DNA from: Sphingomonadales bacterium
GTDB lineage: Bacteria > Pseudomonadota > Alphaproteobacteria > Sphingomonadales > Sphingomonadaceae
Assembly: GCA_016707885.1 (NCBI GenBank)
Contig: JADJGU010000002.1
Span: 62,001-126,000 of the forward strand
Direction: 5' to 3'
Length of the DNA: 64,000 nt
The position numbers were made by a program, and so were the translations under genes. This document shows, piece after piece, positions 18,289-26,998 of the stretch. The notes below the pieces were generated by a model. The model had not been told where the DNA came from. It ran no database searches and worked only from the letters and a program-made list of their open reading frames with translations. Position 1 is the stretch's first letter. Each line of letters begins with the position of its first letter.

Positions 18289-19544
18289 TGTCTGTCCGTT
18301 ACGAGAAAATCATTTCCACGCTTGATATCGGATCGTCTAAAGTATGCGCGATGATAACCGGCGTCGATGAAGCAGGGGCGCTGCATGTTCTCGGCACCGG
18401 TCAACGCGAAAGCAAGGGCGTCGTTCGCGGATGCATATCGGACATGCAATTGGCCGAGCTATCCGTGCGCCATGCAGTCGAGCAGGCCGAACGGATCGCC
18501 GGAATCAACATCGACCGGGTATGGATCGGGATGTCTGCAGGCGGACTTGATAGCCTGCTGTCGCCGGTCGAAATTGATTTGGGTGGTGACCGTATCGAGC
18601 AAGCCGATGTCGACGACCTGTTGACCGCCGGCCGGGACAATATCGATACGCGCGGTAAAGTTGTGCTGCACGTCAGCCCGACCCTATACGCGCTTGACGG
18701 CAATGGTGGCGTCTCCAATCCGCTAGGGCTGCATGCCGACCGGCTTGGCGTTGAAATTCATGCCGTGCTGGCCGATCCTTCTCCGGTCCGAAATCTGGAC
18801 ATGACGGCGCGTGCATCGCATTTGGGCGTCGATGCCATCGTCGCATCGCCCGTTGCTTCGGGCTTGGCCTGCCTGACAGCCGAAGAGCGCGAACTTGGTG
18901 TGGCGCTGGTCGAAATGGGGGCAGCAATCACCAATGTTTCCGTGTTCATTGGCGGAATGCTGGCTGGCCTGGTCACGCTCAACCATGGTGCCGCCGACAT
19001 AACAGACGAGATTGCATCTGTGTTCGGGATTCGGCGTGCCGAGGCAGAACGACTGAAATGTTTTCACGGTTCTGCGCTGACCTCTCCCCGCGACCATCAG
19101 GAAAGCCTTGATACCGGAGCCCCCGGAGAGGCTGGCGCGAGCGAGCGCCCCAAGATAACCCGGGCACAGCTGAATGCCATCATCCGCCAGCGGATCGACA
19201 TCATGATTACGGAAATCGGCAAGGCTCTACGTGATATGGGCTTTTCATCACCCGGCAAGCACCATGTTGTGCTGACCGGTGGCGGCGCTGAATTGCGTGG
19301 ACTCGCCGATCATATGCAAGCATCGCTCGGACGCATTGTCAGGGTCGGGCGACCAACCGAGTTGCAGGGTTTGCCCGAAGCGCATTCGGGTCCCGCTTTT
19401 GCGACCATGGCGGGGCTAGCACTCTACGCGCACAGCAACCCTTCCGATCTGCGGTTGGGACTACAAGGCACTGATTCAGCTAATAAAAATGCGAATAAGG
19501 GCGTTGTCGCCCGGATCATGCTGGCTATCCGCGAGAACTTCTGA
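18288..19544 (+). CDS. ftsA: Cell division protein FtsA
   Basis: 418 aa actin-like ATPase that tethers FtsZ to the membrane. The actin phosphate-1 loop is seen as STLDIGSSKVCAM and the phosphate-2/adenosine region as VVLTGGGAELRGL. The C-terminus ends ARIMLAIRENF, a short amphipathic membrane-targeting helix typical of FtsA. The start overlaps the ftsQ stop. A 136-base gap separates it from ftsZ, so ftsZ may have an additional promoter. Confidence 0.94.
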   Translation: MSVRYEKIISTLDIGSSKVCAMITGVDEAGALHVLGTGQRESKGVVRGCISDMQLAELSVRHAVEQAERIAGINIDRVWIGMSAGGLDSLLSPVEIDLGGDRIEQADVDDLLTAGRDNIDTRGKVVLHVSPTLYALDGNGGVSNPLGLHADRLGVEIHAVLADPSPVRNLDMTARASHLGVDAIVASPVASGLACLTAEERELGVALVEMGAAITNVSVFIGGMLAGLVTLNHGAADITDEIASVFGIRRAEAERLKCFHGSALTSPRDHQESLDTGAPGEAGASERPKITRAQLNAIIRQRIDIMITEIGKALRDMGFSSPGKHHVVLTGGGAELRGLADHMQASLGRIVRVGRPTELQGLPEAHSGPAFATMAGLALYAHSNPSDLRLGLQGTDSANKNANKGVVARIMLAIRENF

Positions 19545-19680
19545 ACTGCACCGGTCAAACCCCTTTGGCCTGTGGGTAACTTTTGGGTGTCTTGAGGGTT
19601 AATTTGTGCCACAAGACCGCGATAACGGGGGTTTGAAACCACATTTTGTGATGCCTGACTGGCCAAGGGAGTGAATAGGA

Positions 19681-21135
19681 ATGAGCATCAACATCGGTCC
19701 GCCAATCGTCGATGAACTGAAACCCAAAATTGCGGTCATCGGTGTCGGTGGGGCAGGGGGCAACGCCATAGCGAACATGATCAATGCGCGCGTAGAAGGC
19801 GTCGATTTCATTGTCGCAAATACCGACGCGCAGGCGCTAAATGCTTCTCCTGCTGAGTATCGCATCCAGCTTGGTCCTGACATCACGCAAGGCCTTGGTG
19901 CCGGTTCACGGCCTGAAGTTGGCCGCGCCGCTGCCGAAGAAACAATGGAGCAGGTGAAGGAAGCGCTGCGCGGGGCACATATGTGCTTTATCGCAGCGGG
20001 AATGGGTGGAGGCACCGGCACCGGCGCTGCACCTGTGATCGCTCGCGCTGCCCGCGAAATGAATATCCTGACCGTTGGCGTCGTTACCAAACCGTTTCTT
20101 TTCGAAGGCTCGCGTCGCATGCGTTCGGCGGATGCAGGTATTGACGAGTTGCAGGCGCATGTTGACACGCTGATCGTCATCCCGAACCAAAATCTGTTTC
20201 TTGTCGCCAACCCGAATACGACTTTCAAGGAAGCCTTCCTGCTTGCTGATGAAGTGTTGCAGCAGGGCGTTCGCGGGATCACTGACTTGATGGTCATGCC
20301 TGGCCTCATCAACCTCGACTTTGCCGACGTGCGTTCGGTGATGCACGAAATGGGTAAGGCGATGATGGGTACTGGCGAAGCCGACGGCGACGGTCGCGCG
20401 CTCGAGGCTGCCGAAAAAGCAATCGCGAACCCGTTGCTCGATGGCGTTTCAATGAAAGGTGCCAAGGGCGTCATCATCTCGATCACCGGCGGTGAAGACA
20501 TGCGTCTGATGGAAGTTGACGAAGCGGCTAATCACATCCGTGAACTGGTCGATCCCGACGCAAATATCATTTGGGGTTCGGCCTTCAATGAAGGCCTCAA
20601 CGGCAAGATCCGTGTGTCGGTGGTGGCAACGGGCATTGACCAAGACGGCCAGGCAGCCGTGGCACCGGCGCGCGCTTATTCGTTTGAAAGCAGGCCTGCT
20701 CCGGTAGTGCCCAGCTATGAGCCGGTTGCCGAACCTGTCGCGGAACCGCTTGAACTCGACACCGCAGACTACGCCTCGGAAGAATTTACACCTGCTGAAG
20801 AATCTGCGCCTGAATATGGCGAACCTCATACCTACGCTTCGGGTGAGGCATATGCCGAACCGGTGGCGACAGGTAGTGATGATCTGCTCGAGCTTGGCGA
20901 AGCGCATGTTGCCGACGAACAGCCACAGCCAGTTGTTTATGGTTCAAATAGCGATAGCGACCAGGATTCGGAATCACTTCCGCCTGCGCCGCGCGTCAAC
21001 AGTGGCGGCGGCACCCTTTTCGAACGCATGTCGAGTCTCTCGCGCGGCTTGACTCGTGGAGACGAAAAGGAAGAGGAAGAGGGCGATACCGGAATCAACA
21101 TTCCACGCTTCCTCGATCGTCAAAGCAACAATTGA
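19681..21135 (+). CDS. ftsZ: Cell division protein FtsZ
   Basis: 484 aa tubulin-like GTPase forming the Z-ring. The core has GVGGAGGNAIANM near the N-terminus, the tubulin signature GGGTGTGAAPV and the T7-type loop NLDFADVR. A long acidic, low-complexity linker (about residues 330-465) leads to the conserved C-terminal peptide NIPRFLDRQ that binds FtsA. The length is typical of alphaproteobacterial FtsZ. The start ATG 19681 is preceded by an AGGGAG-like site. Confidence 0.96.
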   Translation: MSINIGPPIVDELKPKIAVIGVGGAGGNAIANMINARVEGVDFIVANTDAQALNASPAEYRIQLGPDITQGLGAGSRPEVGRAAAEETMEQVKEALRGAHMCFIAAGMGGGTGTGAAPVIARAAREMNILTVGVVTKPFLFEGSRRMRSADAGIDELQAHVDTLIVIPNQNLFLVANPNTTFKEAFLLADEVLQQGVRGITDLMVMPGLINLDFADVRSVMHEMGKAMMGTGEADGDGRALEAAEKAIANPLLDGVSMKGAKGVIISITGGEDMRLMEVDEAANHIRELVDPDANIIWGSAFNEGLNGKIRVSVVATGIDQDGQAAVAPARAYSFESRPAPVVPSYEPVAEPVAEPLELDTADYASEEFTPAEESAPEYGEPHTYASGEAYAEPVATGSDDLLELGEAHVADEQPQPVVYGSNSDSDQDSESLPPAPRVNSGGGTLFERMSSLSRGLTRGDEKEEEEGDTGINIPRFLDRQSNN

Positions 21136-21145
21136 CGCAATTTTG

Positions 21146-21187
21146 ACAGTGCCGCCTGCCGCTCGTCGAGCATGCGGCACTGTTTGC
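21146..21187 (+). terminator. Probable terminator after ftsZ
   Basis: A perfect 10-bp stem, ACAGTGCCGC at 21146-21155 with its complement at 21174-21183, is followed by a short T-run. The loop is 18 bases and the T tract only three or four long, so termination may be partial. It would mark the end of the dcw cluster. Confidence 0.5.
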
Positions 21188-21243
21188 CGACCAAAACACC
21201 TGCGCGTTTGCAATTTATCGGGTCAACCCCCAGTTGCGTCGGC

Positions 21244-23244
21244 ATGAATGTAATGTTGTTACGTCTTTCTCTGCTGGCGACTGTTGCACTGTCAATGCCA
21301 CTTGCGGCACAGGACACCGACGAAAGCGCTCTTGAGGCGCTGGACAAGCAGCCTGCGCCAGCGTTCAAGCCACCTGAAGCGCCTGGCTCGGCCGAACTGC
21401 GCGATGCCGTACGCCGGATGGCACAGCGGCCGACCGATCCATTGGCACTCACTGACGCCGGCTATGCCTCGTTAAAGCTGGGCGACGCGCAGGCCGCGCT
21501 CAATTTCTTCACGCGTGCAAACGGAATCCAGCCTGGCAATTCTCGCATCATCGCAGGTCTCGGTGCGGCATATGTTCGCACAGAAAACCCGTTTGAGGCT
21601 CTGCGCTATTTCGACGACGCGGTGAAACTGGGTGCGAACGAGCGCTCAATAGCGTTGGACCGCGCGTTGGCGTTCGACCTTTTGGGTAATTTTGAACGGG
21701 CGCAGCAGGACTATAAACTCGCCCGCAGTTTTTGGGACAATGATGAAGCCGTGCGGCGGCAGGCAATGTCATTGTCAATGGCTGGAAAAGCCAACGAAGC
21801 GGATGCGATGCTTGTCCCGCTATTACAGAAAAACGATCCCGAGGCTTGGCGGGCACGAGCGCTGATGCTGGCATCGCGAGACGAGACTCGTGAGGCGATG
21901 CAAATAACGCTGGGCTTTCTAAGTGCGGATGCGGCCCGACGATTCGAGCCCTATTTGCTGCAAATGGCGCGCTTAACCGATGCCCAGAAAGCAGCAGCCT
22001 TTCATTTTGGGCACTTTCCGGTGGGCCGTATTGGCGAAGACAGTGCCGAAATCCGCCAAATAGCGGCGAATGGTCCGGCGCCAAAACCGGCTGGCGCTGC
22101 TAGCGGACAGGATCGCTTGATCCCGTCGGGAGAACCGTTGGGAGCAAAGGGGCGAAAAACAACCGCCGTAAAGCGCGATACGGAAAAGGTAGTGAAGCCA
22201 GGCAAGAAGGGTGGGCGGGAAACGGCTGCGCCTGGGTTCTCAACTGAAACCGCGCAAGCTAAAGTCGCGGAAGCTAGCAAATCCAAGCCTGTTGTTCTTG
22301 CGACCGGGTCATTGCCTCCCCCCGATAGTGCCCGCGCTCCGGTGAAACTGGTGTTGCCGCCGATTGAACGGCCAAAAGCGGCAGTGACAGCCTCGCCTGT
22401 CGCAAGTCCGGCCGCAACTCTGCCTCCTGCGGCACCCAAGGTTGTCGCATCCTCGGCTTATGACCAGACGATAGCGCGGCAAGCCCAGGCAGCATCACCG
22501 CCGCCTGCCATGGCATCTGCAGGTAAACTGCCTCAAACGCCTGCCGAAGTAGCGGCTAAGGTACAGTCGACCAAAATTGCGGTGGCTGAACCTGTGCAGG
22601 CCGCCGCACCTACGCAATCGCCGCCGAAGGCAGTAATATCGCCTGAGCCACAGGGGCCATTGCCAGACGGGCGGATTGTCGGCGAACAGGTCGTTATCGT
22701 AACAACCGCGGAAAATGTCGGCACGCCGTCGCCGGTTCAAACCGCGCAGCCCGCTCCTCCTGTCGAACAACCACCGGTCGCCACGGTACAAAGCCCTGCC
22801 AGATCTTTCGATCTGGCCGCAGTGGTTGAATCGATCGAAATTCCGAAAAGCGAACAGGAACGTGCGGTCGCTCCGGTTGATCTGACGAAAATCAGACCGG
22901 CCCAGCCGAAGCCGGAAAATGCGGTCGATCCGAAAACTGCCAAAGCAAAGGCAGAACCCAAAGCGCCGCCTCAGCCAGCGCGAATCTGGGTGCAGGTGGC
23001 CACTGGTGCTGAAGCAGCCTTGGGTGGAGACTATCGCCGCTTTGCCAAGAAATCGCCAGAACTGTTCAAGGACAAGGAAGGCTGGACTTCGGTCTGGGGC
23101 AAATCGAGCCGCTTGCTGGTTGGCCCCTTTGCGAACGCCCAGGCGGCGAAGAAATGGGACACCGATTATCGCAAGGCCGGGGGTAGCAGCTTCGTCTGGA
23201 ACAGCGAGAATGGCACCGTCATCAAGAAGCTCGGCGCCAAATAG
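21244..23244 (+). CDS. Secreted TPR and SPOR domain protein
   Basis: About 666 aa with a signal peptide (LLRLSLLATVALSMPLAAQ). TPR-like helices cover about residues 60-280 (for example ALNFFTRANGIQPGNSRI). A long Pro/Ala/Val-rich disordered stretch follows (about 290-570), and a C-terminal SPOR-type domain begins ARIWVQVATGAEAALGG. SPOR domains bind denuded glycan at the septum, so a periplasmic role in division fits its position after ftsZ. I chose ATG 21244 because the signal peptide begins there. The exact function is not known. Confidence 0.75.
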   Translation: MNVMLLRLSLLATVALSMPLAAQDTDESALEALDKQPAPAFKPPEAPGSAELRDAVRRMAQRPTDPLALTDAGYASLKLGDAQAALNFFTRANGIQPGNSRIIAGLGAAYVRTENPFEALRYFDDAVKLGANERSIALDRALAFDLLGNFERAQQDYKLARSFWDNDEAVRRQAMSLSMAGKANEADAMLVPLLQKNDPEAWRARALMLASRDETREAMQITLGFLSADAARRFEPYLLQMARLTDAQKAAAFHFGHFPVGRIGEDSAEIRQIAANGPAPKPAGAASGQDRLIPSGEPLGAKGRKTTAVKRDTEKVVKPGKKGGRETAAPGFSTETAQAKVAEASKSKPVVLATGSLPPPDSARAPVKLVLPPIERPKAAVTASPVASPAATLPPAAPKVVASSAYDQTIARQAQAASPPPAMASAGKLPQTPAEVAAKVQSTKIAVAEPVQAAAPTQSPPKAVISPEPQGPLPDGRIVGEQVVIVTTAENVGTPSPVQTAQPAPPVEQPPVATVQSPARSFDLAAVVESIEIPKSEQERAVAPVDLTKIRPAQPKPENAVDPKTAKAKAEPKAPPQPARIWVQVATGAEAALGGDYRRFAKKSPELFKDKEGWTSVWGKSSRLLVGPFANAQAAKKWDTDYRKAGGSSFVWNSENGTVIKKLGAK

Positions 23245-23285
23245 CGGCTGGTTTTGTTGACGCCTCTGGTGCAAAGCGCATCGCC

Positions 23286-24452
23286 ATGCACAGCCGCGCG
23301 ACATTTGCCTGCAATCCCGAAACCAGCCGCGGAAGGCTCCATCCCGAGCCGGGTGGCGAGGCGCGCGGGCCGCGCAACATTTTCCAGCGCGATCGCGACC
23401 GGATCATCCATTCGATCGCCTTTCGCCGCTTGCGCTACAAGACGCAGGTATTCATCGCGCCGGATGGCGATCATTACCGCGTCCGCCTGACCCACAGTCT
23501 GGAGGTCGCGCAAATCGGTCGCACCATCGCGCGCGCGCTGGGGCTGGACGAGGATCTCACCGAGGCACTGTGCTTGGCGCATGATATCGGCCATCCGCCT
23601 TTCGGCCATGCGGGCGAAGATGCGCTCGAGGCTGCGATGGCGCCCTATGGCGGCTTTGATCATAATGCGCAAACGCTGCGGACCTTGTCGAAACTTGAAA
23701 GCCCCTATCCCCTATGGCCGGGTCTCAACCTTAGCTGGGAATTGATGGAAGGCCTTGCCAAGCACAACGGGCCAGTCCTCGCCCCCAACTGGGCGCTTAG
23801 CGAAATTGATGCGGAATTCCCTTTGGGTCTGGCGCAGCACGCCTCTTTGGAGGCGCAGATTGCGGCAATTTCTGACGATATTGCCTATGACAATCATGAT
23901 ATTGATGACGGAATCCGCGCTGGCCTTTTAACGCTCGACCAGTTGCTTGAACTGCCTTTTGTCGAGCGCCGCTGGCGAGCGATTTGCGATCGCTATCCCG
24001 GCGCGCGACATGAAACACTGCTGCGCGAGCTGATCCGCGAACAGATTGGTGTGATGGTCAATGATGTGATCGAAACAACCAAGGCACGCATATCCGCTGC
24101 GGGTATCGAGACCGCCGACGATGTGCGCGCTGCTGGACGCACCATCGGTGGCTTTTCGGACGAACTGGCCGAACGCGAGCGCACCCTGAAAGCCTTCATG
24201 TATGCCAATCTCTACCATCACCCGACCCAGATCAGCGCCGCGGAGCGCGCGGCCAAGGTGATTGCCGAACTATTTGAGGCCTATAGCGGTCATGCTGGAC
24301 TGCTGCCGCACGAATGGCGCGATAGCTTGCCCGTCGAACAGCCAATGCGGGCGCGCCATATCGGCGACTTCCTAGCCGGGATGACCGATCGTTTCGCGGT
24401 CAATTGTCACCGTGAGATATTCGGCGGCGAGCATGAAGGGTTCGGCAAATGA
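23286..24452 (+). CDS. dgt: Deoxyguanosinetriphosphate triphosphohydrolase-like protein
   Basis: 388 aa HD-domain phosphohydrolase of the dGTPase family, which splits dNTPs to deoxynucleosides and triphosphate. The HD metal site is visible as HSLEVAQIGRTIA followed by LAHDIGHPPFGHAGE, and QRDRDRIIHSIAFRRL is the usual N-terminal signature. The length matches the non-enterobacterial, short form often annotated dgt-like. The stop overlaps the next start (ATGA). Confidence 0.88.
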   Translation: MHSRATFACNPETSRGRLHPEPGGEARGPRNIFQRDRDRIIHSIAFRRLRYKTQVFIAPDGDHYRVRLTHSLEVAQIGRTIARALGLDEDLTEALCLAHDIGHPPFGHAGEDALEAAMAPYGGFDHNAQTLRTLSKLESPYPLWPGLNLSWELMEGLAKHNGPVLAPNWALSEIDAEFPLGLAQHASLEAQIAAISDDIAYDNHDIDDGIRAGLLTLDQLLELPFVERRWRAICDRYPGARHETLLRELIREQIGVMVNDVIETTKARISAAGIETADDVRAAGRTIGGFSDELAERERTLKAFMYANLYHHPTQISAAERAAKVIAELFEAYSGHAGLLPHEWRDSLPVEQPMRARHIGDFLAGMTDRFAVNCHREIFGGEHEGFGK

Positions 24453-25107
24453 AGCGGATGGTCATTGCAGGGCGCGACAGGGTCTTGTCGGCAAACAGTT
24501 GGTAGTCGATCTGGCGGGGCAGGTGGGTGTTGAAACCCACATCCTCGTCCGCCGTAAACCCGCACGGGTGCCGGCGGGCGTGATTGTGCACGAAGCGGCT
24601 GCCGCAGACTGGCCGATTGAGGTTGCGGCGATCAAGCCAGTTGTTGCCATCTCCTGTTTAGGCACGACCATGCGCACTGCAGGATCAAAAGCCGCTTTCC
24701 GCGCCGTCGATTTCGATCTGGTGACTGGTTTTGCCTCCGCCGCGAAAGCCGCCGGTGCGCAGCACATGATTGCCGTCTCTTCAGTCGGCGCTTCGGACAA
24801 GGCCTCCAATTTCTACCTCAAAACCAAGGGTGAAGCCGAGTCTGCCATGGCGCAAATGGGTTTTGGCCGGATTGACTTCCTGCGCCCCGGCTTGCTGACC
24901 GGTGGGGAACGCCCTGAAAGTCGCCCGGGGGAGAGCGTAGCGATTATGCTCGCGCCTTTGACAGACCTGCTGATGGTCGGCGGGCTCAGCCGTTACCGCT
25001 CGATTCCGGCGCTGGCCGTCGCTCAGGCTATCGCCCATCTTGCGCTCGCAGGCGGGCAGGGCAAACATATCCACGAAAATGATGCAATCCGTGCGCTCGC
25101 TGGTTGA
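24449..25107 (+). CDS. NAD(P)-binding Rossmann-fold protein (one apparent frameshift)
   Basis: About 218 aa atypical short-chain dehydrogenase/epimerase-like protein of the NAD(P)H-binding group. From ATG 24449 the frame reads MKRMVIAG, and homology continues one frame over as ARQGLVGKQLVVDL, completing the dinucleotide-binding glycine loop. The break lies at the GGG run 24470-24472, where a fourth G restores the frame. Further family motifs are VSSVGASDKASNFYLKTKGE and FLRPGLLTG. It overlaps dgt and ends before the glycine riboswitch. The substrate is unknown. Confidence 0.7.
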
Positions 25108-25152
25108 CTCTGTAACGACCAAAAGCCAAGGCCGACTCAGTCGCTGACGAAA

Positions 25153-25322
25153 CGGGAGAGCTCCGCCAAAGCCGATAGGCGAAGGCGGGCGCCGAAGGAG
25201 CAACCGCCCCGGAATCTCTCAGGCAAAAGGACCGTTTTGGCTTTTGCGACACTCTGGAAAGCGTCCCGTGCAAGGCGGGACCACCGAAGGGGTAAAGCTC
25301 TCAGGTATCCGTGACAGAGGGG
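25153..25322 (+). promoter_or_regulatory. Tandem glycine riboswitch
   Basis: Two glycine aptamers lie in series before gcvT. The first (about 25153-25234) has CGGGAGAG near its 5' side and GGAATCTCTCAGGCAAAAGG on its 3' side. The second (about 25248-25322) has GACACTCTGGAAAG and AGCTCTCAGGTATCCGTGACAGAG. The short linker and the tandem form match the known glycine riboswitch upstream of glycine cleavage genes. It should turn the gcv operon on when glycine is high. The expression platform lies between the second aptamer and the gcvT start at 25369. Confidence 0.93.
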
Positions 25323-25368
25323 GCAGGCAGCGACGCGGTCGCTGGCTGAACCTTTGTGCGGAGAATTT

Positions 25369-26484
25369 ATGAGCGACGACACCGAAATGCGCGAACTTCC
25401 GCTAGGCGATTGGCACCGTGCCAAGGGCGCACGGATGGTGTCGTTCGCGGGCTATGCCATGCCGATCCAATATAAAGGCATCATGGCCGAGCATCTGTGG
25501 ACCCGCGAAAATGCTGGGCTTTTTGATGTCAGCCATATGGGGCAGCTGATCCTTTCGGGCGACAAGCCTGCCGAAGCGCTGGAAGCACTGGTCCCCGGCG
25601 ATATTTCCGCGCTCAAGGAAGGGCGGATGCGCTATTCGTTGCTGCTCGGCGCGGATGGCGGCGTGTTGGATGACCTGATGGTCGCCGCAACGCCCACGGG
25701 TCTCTACGTCGTGGTCAACGGCGCGGTGAAGCATCAGGATATCGCTTATCTGCGTGCAAACCTACCCGGCAGCATCGATATCAACCATCTCGAAGACCGC
25801 GCGCTGCTGGCGCTGCAAGGGCCGAAAGCGGTTGAAGCGATCACGCGCATCGTGCCCGGCGTTGACCAGCTCTATTTCATGGAGGCCGACCTGTTCCTGT
25901 GGGGCGAAGTGCCGCTATGGATCAGCCGGTCGGGCTATACCGGAGAGGATGGCGTCGAAATTTCGATTGCGGCTGATCTGGTAGAGGCGCTTGCCGATGC
26001 GCTTTGCGCACAGCCCGAAGTCAAGCCTATCGGGCTGGGTGCGCGCGATTCGCTGCGTCTGGAAGCGGGATTGCCGCTCTATGGGCATGACATGGATCCG
26101 ACCACCGATCCGGTCGAGAGTAATGCCAGCTTTGCCGTTTCGAAGAGCCGCCGCGTAGAAGGCGGTTTCAACGGCGCGGACCGTATTCTGAAGGCTCTTG
26201 CCGGAGGTCCGGCACGCAAGCTGGTTGGCTTGTCGGTCGAGGGCAAGATGCCGGTACGCGAGGGCGCTCCGATTTTTGCAGGCGAAGTGCAGGTTGGCGT
26301 TGTCACATCGGGCGGCTTTGCCCCCAGCGTCGGCGCGCCGATTGCTATGGGCTATGTTGCTGCCGGCCATAACAGCATCGGAACGGCGCTGGAGGCGGAG
26401 GTTCGCGGCAAGCGCGTACCGCTGGCCGTTGCAGCCATGCCCTTCATTCCCCATCGATATCACCGCAGAGGAGCGAGCAAATGA
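25369..26484 (+). CDS. gcvT: Glycine cleavage system T protein (aminomethyltransferase)
   Basis: 371 aa tetrahydrofolate-dependent aminomethyltransferase that releases ammonia from the aminomethyl group on GcvH and forms methylene-THF. Family features include GYAMPIQYKGIMAEH, the NGAVKHQDI region, RSGYTGEDGVEI and GARDSLRLEAGLPLYGHDM. ATG 25369 has a GGAG site seven bases upstream; the longer frame from 25354 enters the riboswitch platform. The stop overlaps gcvH. Confidence 0.95.
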   Translation: MSDDTEMRELPLGDWHRAKGARMVSFAGYAMPIQYKGIMAEHLWTRENAGLFDVSHMGQLILSGDKPAEALEALVPGDISALKEGRMRYSLLLGADGGVLDDLMVAATPTGLYVVVNGAVKHQDIAYLRANLPGSIDINHLEDRALLALQGPKAVEAITRIVPGVDQLYFMEADLFLWGEVPLWISRSGYTGEDGVEISIAADLVEALADALCAQPEVKPIGLGARDSLRLEAGLPLYGHDMDPTTDPVESNASFAVSKSRRVEGGFNGADRILKALAGGPARKLVGLSVEGKMPVREGAPIFAGEVQVGVVTSGGFAPSVGAPIAMGYVAAGHNSIGTALEAEVRGKRVPLAVAAMPFIPHRYHRRGASK

Positions 26485-26852
26485 CGCGTTATTTCACCGA
26501 CGAGCATGAATGGATCGAAGTTGAAGGAAACACTGCCACAGTCGGCATCACTGACTATGCGCAGGGCCAGTTGGGCGACATTGTTTTTGCCGAAGTACCC
26601 GCAGTTGGCGCAACGCTCTCCAAGGGTGGCGATGCTGCGGTTGTGGAGTCGGTGAAGGCGGCCTCAGACGTCTATGCGCCGGTTTCGGGCACGGTCACTG
26701 AGGGCAATGATGCGCTCGCCGACGATCCGGCGCTGGTCAACAGCGATCCTGAAGGCGCAGGTTGGTTCTTCAAGCTCGAACTTAGCGATCCTTCGGAGCT
26801 GGACGGTCTGATGAATGCAGATGCCTATAAGGCGTTTGTGGATTCACTTTGA
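26481..26852 (+). CDS. gcvH: Glycine cleavage system H protein
   Basis: 123 aa lipoyl carrier shuttling the aminomethyl group between the P, T and L proteins. The lipoylated lysine is K59 in ESVKAASDVYAPVSG. The length is normal. ATG 26481 overlaps the gcvT stop (ATGA). A small lipoprotein-like ORF begins at TTG 26849, overlapping its stop. The lipoamide dehydrogenase partner is not in the window. Confidence 0.95.
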   Translation: MTRYFTDEHEWIEVEGNTATVGITDYAQGQLGDIVFAEVPAVGATLSKGGDAAVVESVKAASDVYAPVSGTVTEGNDALADDPALVNSDPEGAGWFFKLELSDPSELDGLMNADAYKAFVDSL

Positions 26853-26932
26853 AAAACAAGACATTCATTGTTGCGATTCTCGGAATCCTGATCTCGGGAT
26901 GCGAGAAGTTGACGCCCCCGCAGGGAGTGTAG
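26849..26932 (+). CDS. Tiny predicted lipoprotein (27 aa)
   Basis: A 28-codon frame from TTG 26849, overlapping the gcvH stop (TTGA), to TAG 26930-26932. The peptide has a basic start (KNK), a hydrophobic core (FIVAILGILI), a lipobox ISGC, and only ten residues from the lipobox cysteine on (CEKLTPPQGV). That is the plan of entericidin-sized small lipoproteins. It lacks a strong ribosome site, so it would depend on coupling from gcvH. It is short enough that chance cannot be excluded. Confidence 0.45.
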   Translation: MKNKTFIVAILGILISGCEKLTPPQGV

Positions 26933-26998
26933 GACAGGTTTTGACCTGATTTGTCTCCGATCTCAATTCGTCTTAATTACACAAAGAAGGAACATTAA

